From assembly GCA_041495845.1 (NCBI GenBank), contig JBGQDM010000112.1:1-9871 (forward strand): a stretch of 9,871 nt of DNA. Reading direction: 5' to 3'. The stretch comes from JBGQDM01 sp041495845. Lineage in GTDB: Bacteria; Acidobacteriota; Terriglobia; Terriglobales; Acidobacteriaceae. Positions 5,302 through 9,871 of this stretch are shown here, one piece after another. Made by a program: the position numbers and the translations under genes. Every line of letters begins with the position of its first letter. Positions within the stretch are counted from its first letter, which is position 1. The notes under the pieces are model-generated. The model was not told where the DNA came from, searched no databases, and saw nothing but the letters and a program-made list of their open reading frames with translations.

Positions 5302-7485
5302 ATGCGCCGTTTTCTCGTGCTTCTTCTGCTGCTTGCGCCGGCTGCTGCCCAGACCAAACATCCTTTCACTTTTGAAGACATGATGGCGCTGAAACGTGTG
5401 GCCGAACCGGTGCCTTCGCCGGACGGCAAGTGGGTGATCTTCAGTGTCACCGACGTGGACCTGGCGGCCAACACGAAAACGCCCCACGTGTGGATTGTCC
5501 CGACAAACGGAGGAACGGCCGCCCCCGGCCGTTTAGGCGAGCAAAGCTCGCCTCCCAGCGATGCGCGGATGATCATTGCGAATCAGGATGCCGACCGTCC
5601 GCGCTGGGCGCCTGACGGCAAGCGTTTCCTTTTCGTCTCAACGAAGGATGGCGGCGCGCAGGTCTGGATCGGGGAGTTTGATTCCGAGAAGGGCACCGTC
5701 CCCGCCACCCGTCGGCTGACCTCGATTGCCACCGAAGCCGGCGGCGCACTCTGGTCGCCTGACGGCAAGAGCATTTTATTTGTCTCTGATGTCTACCCCG
5801 AGTGCGACGGAGCACCTGCCGACGAAGAAGCCTGCAACGCGAAGAAGCTTGACGATGCAGCGAAGTCGAAAGTGAAAGCGCTGGTTTTCACGCGCCTGCT
5901 TTACCGCCACTGGAACGGCTATAAGGAAGGGAAGCGCACGCACCTTTTTGTGGTTCCGGCGGAGGGCGGCACGCCGCGCGATCTCACGCCCGGTGATTAC
6001 GATTCACCTGTGTTTTCGCTCGGCGGGCAGGACAATTACGCCTTCTCGCCGGATGGCCAGGAAATCTGCTACACGTCCAACCACGACAAAGTCGAAGCAA
6101 CTTCAACGAATAACGACCTATGGATCGTGCCGGTTGGCGGTGGCGTGGCGAAAAACATCACCGCTGACAATCCCGCCAGTGATTCGACACCGCTCTATTC
6201 GCCGGATGGAAGGTACATCGCCTACCGTGCGCAGGCGAGGCCGGGGTATGAGGCGGACCGGTTCCGGCTGATGCTGTACGACCGGAAAACGGAAGAGAAG
6301 AAGAGCCTGACTGAAAATCTTGATCGGTGGGTCGGGACAACCGCATGGGCACCGGATTCTCAATCTGTTTTTTTCGGTGCTGAGGACAGCGGTGAGTCTT
6401 GGATATACGAAGTCAAGGTGATAGATCACTATGCGGGGACTGCTCCTTTTTGGAACTCAGGACCATTGAGCGGATTCAATGACGACTTGGTCCTAGCCCG
6501 GGACGGCAAGACGATCTCGTTTACTCGGATGTCGCTTGAGCGCCCGATCGAACTGTACGCGTGGAATTTCATCCTCGAAACGCCGTGCACTATTCGCGAG
6601 CCCAAGATCCATGACAAGGGAAACCCCCAGCCAGGGGATTGCAAGTTCCATAAACCTGAGCCCCTCACCCACCTCAACGACGCTGTCCTCTCCCAGGTCG
6701 CCATGTCCCCGATCGAACCCTTCTGGTTCGAGGGCTCCGAAAAAGCCAAAGTCCAAGGCTTCCTCGTGAAGCCACCCAACTTCGACGTCAATAAGAAATA
6801 CCCACTCAAATTCCTCATTCACGGTGGGCCGCAAGGCGCGTGGGGCGATGACTGGACGTATCGCTGGAACGCGGAACTCTTTGCTGCCAACGGATACGTC
6901 GTGGTCATGATTAATCCGCGCGGCTCGACCGGCTATGGACAGAAATTTATTGACGACATCAACTGCGACTGGGGCGGGCGCGTTTTCGAAGACCTGATGA
7001 AAGGCCTCGATTACGCCGAACAGCATTACCCGTTCATTGATAAAGACCGCGAGTGCGCCCTCGGCGCCAGCTACGGCGGCTACATGGTCAACTGGATCCT
7101 CGGCCACACCAACCGCTTCAAGTGTCTGGTCTCGCACGATGGCACCTTCAACACCGAATCCGCCTGGGGCACGACCGAAGAACTTTGGTTCAATGAGTGG
7201 GAATTCAAAGGCACTCCCTGGGAAAGTCGCGACCTCTATCGGAAATGGTCACCGCACCTGAGCGCGACGAATTTCAAGACGCCGACTCTTGTCGTCCACA
7301 GCCAGCGCGATTACCGGCTCGATGTTTCGGAAGGCCTCCAGCTCTTCACCACCCTGCAACGGATGAACGTGCCCTCGAAGATGCTCTACTTCCCCGACGA
7401 AGGCCATTGGGTGCTGAAGCCGCAGAACAGCCAGCTCTGGTACAAGACGGTGAACGACTGGGTGGACCAGTGGCTGAAGAAGTAA
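5302..7485 (+). CDS. secreted S9 family (prolyl oligopeptidase/acylaminoacyl-peptidase-like) serine peptidase
   Basis: This is a 727-residue exported alpha/beta-hydrolase peptidase that would cleave short peptides outside the cytoplasm. A signal peptide (MRRF, then a Leu/Ala-rich core, likely cut after AAAQ at residue 17) precedes a beta-propeller. Propeller-type SPDGK motifs occur at 39, 103 (APDG), 152, 249, 300 and 350 (APDS). The hydrolase domain covers about 480-727. It has HGGP (507-510, oxyanion region), GASYGG with catalytic Ser590, HSQRDYR with probable catalytic Asp670, and DEGHW with His702, so the triad is complete. The start at 5302 is set by GGAGG (5293-5297) and the signal peptide; the frame is open upstream to 5170 but only through the repeat element. 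A roughly 15-residue extra segment near residues 72-91 is encoded by two back-to-back hairpins. Length and architecture fit the family. It may supply peptides for an uptake system such as the OPT transporter (inference). Confidence 0.93.
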   Translation: MRRFLVLLLLLAPAAAQTKHPFTFEDMMALKRVAEPVPSPDGKWVIFSVTDVDLAANTKTPHVWIVPTNGGTAAPGRLGEQSSPPSDARMIIANQDADRPRWAPDGKRFLFVSTKDGGAQVWIGEFDSEKGTVPATRRLTSIATEAGGALWSPDGKSILFVSDVYPECDGAPADEEACNAKKLDDAAKSKVKALVFTRLLYRHWNGYKEGKRTHLFVVPAEGGTPRDLTPGDYDSPVFSLGGQDNYAFSPDGQEICYTSNHDKVEATSTNNDLWIVPVGGGVAKNITADNPASDSTPLYSPDGRYIAYRAQARPGYEADRFRLMLYDRKTEEKKSLTENLDRWVGTTAWAPDSQSVFFGAEDSGESWIYEVKVIDHYAGTAPFWNSGPLSGFNDDLVLARDGKTISFTRMSLERPIELYAWNFILETPCTIREPKIHDKGNPQPGDCKFHKPEPLTHLNDAVLSQVAMSPIEPFWFEGSEKAKVQGFLVKPPNFDVNKKYPLKFLIHGGPQGAWGDDWTYRWNAELFAANGYVVVMINPRGSTGYGQKFIDDINCDWGGRVFEDLMKGLDYAEQHYPFIDKDRECALGASYGGYMVNWILGHTNRFKCLVSHDGTFNTESAWGTTEELWFNEWEFKGTPWESRDLYRKWSPHLSATNFKTPTLVVHSQRDYRLDVSEGLQLFTTLQRMNVPSKMLYFPDEGHWVLKPQNSQLWYKTVNDWVDQWLKK
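5516..5553 (+). repeat. twin palindromes inside the S9 peptidase gene
   Basis: Two perfect hairpins lie three bases apart. The first is CGGCCG (5516-5521), loop CCCC, CGGCCG (5526-5531). The second is AGGCGAGC (5535-5542), loop AAA, GCTCGCCT (5546-5553). They are in frame and encode roughly residues 72-84 (TAAPGRLGEQSSP), in a stretch where the propeller normally has a short turn. Confidence 0.7.
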
Positions 7486-7513
7486 GGTAGCCGCGACGAA
7501 AATCACCGCTTAC

Positions 7514-7541
7514 CACGAAGGGCACAAAGGTTCACAAAGGT
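7514..7541 (+). repeat. short direct repeat between the S9 and TPR genes
   Basis: CACGAAGGG (7514-7522), CACAAAGGT (7523-7531) and CACAAAGGT (7533-7541) are three near-identical 9-mers almost in tandem, with one spacer base before the third. Variants of this CACRAAGG string are, to my recollection, common intergenic repeats in acidobacterial and planctomycete genomes. The rest of the 111-base gap shows nothing else I can support; no promoter or terminator is evident. Confidence 0.5.
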
Positions 7542-7596
7542 GACAGACCCCAGGCGAGCAACCCGGCCCAGCCGTGGTAGCATCGCTTTCTCTGTT

Positions 7597-9456
7597 ATGT
7601 CGTTTCGCCGGAATCTTGTCCGCAGCTTGGTGCTTCTCGCTCTCTGCACCCTGCTTTTTGCCGCGGACCAGCCCGACAAGTGGTTCGAGTACCGCTCGTC
7701 GCATTTTTCTGTCGTCACCGCCGCCGGGGAGAAGAACGCCCGCGACATCGCGCTGCGCCTGGAGCAGATGCGAGGCGTGTTCGCGTCTTTGCTGGCGCGT
7801 CCGCGGCTGACCCAGCCAGCGCCGGTGCAAGTGGTCGCGGTCGCAAGCGACAAAGACTATGCCGATGTCGTTCTCTACCGCCAAGGCAAGGCCATCGATC
7901 TGCCCGGGTTTGTTCTTGATCGTCCAGACCGCACGTTTGTCGTGCTCAATCTGGGGCAGCCCGAGCCGTGGCGCGCCATAGCACACGATCTGGCCCACGT
8001 CTGGCTGGATGCGAACTATCCGCCCACATCGCGCTGGTTCGATGAAGGCGTCGCGCATTACCTCGCCAGCTTGCGCAGTACCGACAAGACCATTGAACTC
8101 GGCGGCGACCCGGGGCTGATTCCCGGAGCATCACCGCCGTCGCAGCCGTTGCTCTCCGTGTTGAACGCGTCTGCTTGGATCCCCTTGCATGATTTGCTGG
8201 CCACCACAGACCCCACAACGCTCGATCCCGCGCGCCGCAATCTTTATCTCGCGCAAAGCTGGTTGCTGGTTCATTTCCTCTTCTCGCAAAAAAAACTGGC
8301 GGAGACGGGCACGTATTTCGACCTGGTACAGAACCAGACAATCCCGCTAGAACAGGCGGTTGAGCAGGCGTTTGGCATGAAGCCGGCGCAGCTGGAAGAA
8401 TCTCTGCGCGTCAGTTTCGCGGCGTTGAAACTCGAGGCCTCGCCCAAGTCCACACGCGGCGTGCCGGGACCGGTGGCCAATCAGTTTCCCTCGCCCATCG
8501 ACGCGGACACGTTCGTCGTCAACACGCACCCGTGGTTGGAGCCGGAAGCGCGCGCGCTGCTGGCCGAGGTGCAAGTGCGGATTCCCGAACACCGGGCGCA
8601 GGGTGAATTGGAAGCCAAATCATTAGCCCAGCGTTTTCCGGAAAGCGCCGCACCTCATCGCGTGCTGGCCTGGCTGGCCATCGACAAGAAGAACTGGGTT
8701 ACGGCGCTCGAAGAACTCGGCGCTGCGCTGGAGCGGACGCGCGGCGATCCCTGGGCCCGCTACTATCTCGCGGTGGCTAAGCAGAGCATGGCCGAAGGTC
8801 CCGAGGCGACTCCGGTGAGTGTAACCAACACCATGCAGGACCTGCGCGCCGTACTCGACTGGTACCCGGAGTTTGCCGATGCCTACCACCGTCTGGCGCG
8901 GGCGCGGATGGAAGGCGGCGGGACCAACTCGGCGCTGGAAGCGGCGCAAGCGGCGATCCGCCTGGGTCCACGCCACGACGATTATCGCTTCACGCTGGCG
9001 GAAATCTACATTCAGGGAAAGAAATTCGAGGCCGCGCGTGCACTGCTCGAGCGGCTCAAGAGCAGTCCCGACCCGAAAGTTTCCGAAATGGCTGCGGCAC
9101 GGCTGAAGGACATGGAAGTGGTGAAGAAGTATGGTGTTCCCCCGGCGCACCCTGCAGCCAAGGTCCGGCCGGAACTGGAAGAGGAACGACGGCCAGTCGA
9201 AGCGCCGCTAGACACACGCCCGGTACAGTTCCTTAAGGGGACGGTGCTCAGCGTGGATTGTTCGCAAGCGCCGGGTGCGGTGCTCCACTTCGCCGCAGGC
9301 AGCCGAACGCTGACTCTGCACGTCGCCAACCAACAGTCCACCGTCGTCATTGGTCAGCCAGCCTTCTCGTGCAACTGGCGTGGAGTGCACGCCTCGGTAA
9401 ACTACAAAGCTGGAAGTGCGGCGGAAGGGGACCTGGTTTCGATCGAAGTGCAATAG
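7597..9456 (+). CDS. exported TPR protein with N-terminal peptidase-MA-like (gluzincin) domain carrying HDxxH
   Basis: This is a 619-residue exported protein. A signal peptide (MSFRRNLVRS, then a Leu-rich core ending LLFAAD near 23) supports ATG 7597 even though no good ribosome site precedes it; a GTG at 7540 in frame would bury the signal. Residues 28-280 resemble peptidase-MA/DUF1570-like gluzincins: a first strand EYRSSHFSVV, then RAIAHDLAHVWLD (126-138) and the glutamate motif RWFDEGVAHYLASL (146-159). The expected HExxH is HDLAH, with Asp131 where the catalytic Glu should be, so activity is uncertain. TPR-like helical pairs occupy about 335-510, clearest at 353-382 and 427-490. A final beta-rich domain (541-619, beginning RPVQFLKGTVLSVDCS) is seen on other bacterial TPR proteins but I cannot name it. 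The neighbours are the S9 peptidase upstream, 111 bases away, and a convergent csp gene. Function is unknown; proteolysis or envelope scaffolding are options. Confidence 0.82.
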   Translation: MSFRRNLVRSLVLLALCTLLFAADQPDKWFEYRSSHFSVVTAAGEKNARDIALRLEQMRGVFASLLARPRLTQPAPVQVVAVASDKDYADVVLYRQGKAIDLPGFVLDRPDRTFVVLNLGQPEPWRAIAHDLAHVWLDANYPPTSRWFDEGVAHYLASLRSTDKTIELGGDPGLIPGASPPSQPLLSVLNASAWIPLHDLLATTDPTTLDPARRNLYLAQSWLLVHFLFSQKKLAETGTYFDLVQNQTIPLEQAVEQAFGMKPAQLEESLRVSFAALKLEASPKSTRGVPGPVANQFPSPIDADTFVVNTHPWLEPEARALLAEVQVRIPEHRAQGELEAKSLAQRFPESAAPHRVLAWLAIDKKNWVTALEELGAALERTRGDPWARYYLAVAKQSMAEGPEATPVSVTNTMQDLRAVLDWYPEFADAYHRLARARMEGGGTNSALEAAQAAIRLGPRHDDYRFTLAEIYIQGKKFEAARALLERLKSSPDPKVSEMAAARLKDMEVVKKYGVPPAHPAAKVRPELEEERRPVEAPLDTRPVQFLKGTVLSVDCSQAPGAVLHFAAGSRTLTLHVANQQSTVVIGQPAFSCNWRGVHASVNYKAGSAAEGDLVSIEVQ

Positions 9457-9467
9457 GGCATGCCAGC

Positions 9468-9502
9468 AAAAAACCAACCCCTCCGTTTACCGGAAGGGCT
9501 GG
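9468..9502 (-). terminator. rho-independent terminator of the cold-shock gene
   Basis: On the minus strand, a 12-base-pair stem (complement of 9491-9502 pairing with complement of 9474-9485, including two G-U pairs) closes a five-base loop (GTAAA). Six T residues follow (complement of 9468-9473). It lies 50 bases past the csp stop and 12 bases beyond the stop of the convergent TPR gene. The T-tract gives it direction for csp. The opposite strand lacks a T-tract, so it is unlikely to serve the TPR gene. Confidence 0.85.
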
Positions 9503-9551
9503 TCAGGATGGGGCAAGATCTTTGGGTTACAGATCCGGCGCGGCCAGGGTA

Positions 9552-9761
9552 CTACACCCGATTGACGTTGGCGGCTTGGAACCCTTTGGGGCCCCGTTGC
9601 AGGTCGTACTCGACGGTATCGCCCTCATTCAAGGTGCGGTAGCCGCTTTCCTGGATCGCGGAGAAATGTACGAACACATCCTCTCCGCTGGAGCGCTGGA
9701 TAAAACCATATCCCTTTGCTCCGTTAAACCACTTCACTGTCCCCTTCTCGCGTTCACTCAC
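9552..9761 (-). CDS. CspA family cold-shock protein
   Basis: This is a 69-residue single-domain cold-shock protein that binds single-stranded RNA or DNA and acts as an RNA chaperone. The OB-fold is complete: GTVKWFNGAKGYGFI (7-21) includes RNP1 (KGYGFI, 16-21), and DVFVHFSAI (28-36) includes RNP2. The aromatic residues W11, F12, Y18, F20, F30, H32 and F33 expected at the binding face are present. The length is normal for the family. Translation starts at a GTG at 9761, preceded by a strong Shine-Dalgarno AAAGGAG (complement of 9769-9775) seven bases away. A palindrome lies in the leader (9814-9828) and a clear terminator follows the gene, so it is a monocistronic unit. Whether it is cold-induced or constitutive cannot be told from the sequence, since many genomes carry several copies. 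Confidence 0.95.
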   Translation of the reverse strand: MSEREKGTVKWFNGAKGYGFIQRSSGEDVFVHFSAIQESGYRTLNEGDTVEYDLQRGPKGFQAANVNRV

Positions 9762-9813
9762 AGCGTGACTCCTTTCGCCTCTGTCTTCAAGGATGATCCG
9801 GCGCGCCTGAAAT

Positions 9814-9828
9814 CGTTCCCGGGGAACG
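9814..9828 (-). promoter_or_regulatory. palindrome in the csp upstream region
   Basis: CGTTCC (9814-9819) and GGAACG (9823-9828) form perfect arms around CGG. It sits 53 bases upstream of the csp GTG, inside the likely leader or promoter region. It could fold as an RNA hairpin in the 5' leader, as many csp messages have structured leaders, or be an operator. I could not identify a convincing -10/-35 pair between it and the window edge. Confidence 0.4.
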
Positions 9829-9871
9829 GCTCCCGACTCGTACGGACAACAGACGCGGCTGTCTAGAAAGC

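Noticed and set aside
6493..7137. Minus-strand 214-codon frame inside the S9 gene
   Set aside because: It is antisense to the catalytic domain of a complete S9 peptidase and shows only compositional bias.
9512..9534. GATCT/AGATC inverted pair between csp and its terminator
   Set aside because: A five-base stem with a loop of about nine bases is expected by chance, and the real terminator is at 9468-9502.
9258..9866. Plus-strand 202-codon frame at the right edge
   Set aside because: It overlaps the end of the TPR gene in another frame and runs antisense through the cold-shock gene and its terminator, with no motif.
1..9871. A defence island, phage or new multi-gene system
   Set aside because: I looked for nucleases with helicases, reverse transcriptases, integrases, repeats with spacers and anti-phage effectors. 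Only one toxin-antitoxin pair and one stand-alone HNH gene are present, and the rest are ordinary envelope or housekeeping genes.

Overview
This window looks like a chromosomal segment from a GC-rich Gram-negative bacterium, most likely an Acidobacteriota (Terriglobia-like) genome. That assignment is inference from gene content: a secreted S9 peptidase with an N-terminal propeller, an exported LolA-like protein, an exported zincin/TPR protein, a small double-CxxC protein, an HNH protein of a type common in that phylum, and short dispersed hairpin repeats between genes. No 16S or other phylogenetic marker is present, so this is a working assignment. No rRNA, tRNA, CRISPR array, insertion sequence or prophage gene was seen.

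Layout. The left edge (1-1500, minus strand) is the N-terminal 500 codons of an OPT-family oligopeptide transporter whose 3' end lies outside the window. Divergent from it is a 71-residue zinc-ribbon protein (1698-1913). After a candidate promoter come a ComF-type phosphoribosyltransferase (1995-2903) and, 23 bases later, an HNH endonuclease-like protein (2927-3529), probably one operon. A 166-base gap holds a short TAGC heptad repeat and a good sigma-70-like promoter. It leads into a type II toxin-antitoxin pair: a ribbon-helix-helix antitoxin (3696-4013) and a RelE/ParE-like toxin (3934-4191) that overlap by 80 bases.

The right half is mainly envelope proteins. A minus-strand exported LolA-like protein (4249-5079) is divergent from a plus-strand secreted S9 family peptidase (5302-7485), and the gap between them carries a long imperfect inverted-repeat element. 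Next is an exported TPR protein with a degenerate zincin motif (7597-9456). Convergent with it is a minus-strand CspA-family cold-shock protein (9552-9761) with a strong Shine-Dalgarno, a GTG start, a structured leader and a clear rho-independent terminator.

How the genes relate. The OPT transporter and the S9 peptidase could both serve peptide scavenging, with extracytoplasmic cleavage followed by import, but they are not adjacent and the link is inference. ComF and HNH appear co-transcribed, and the toxin-antitoxin pair is a self-contained module. I see no clearly new multi-gene system. The points most worth a second look are the HDxxH zincin variant, the twin in-frame hairpins inside the S9 gene, the long antitoxin-toxin overlap with its very basic tail, and the intergenic inverted-repeat element.
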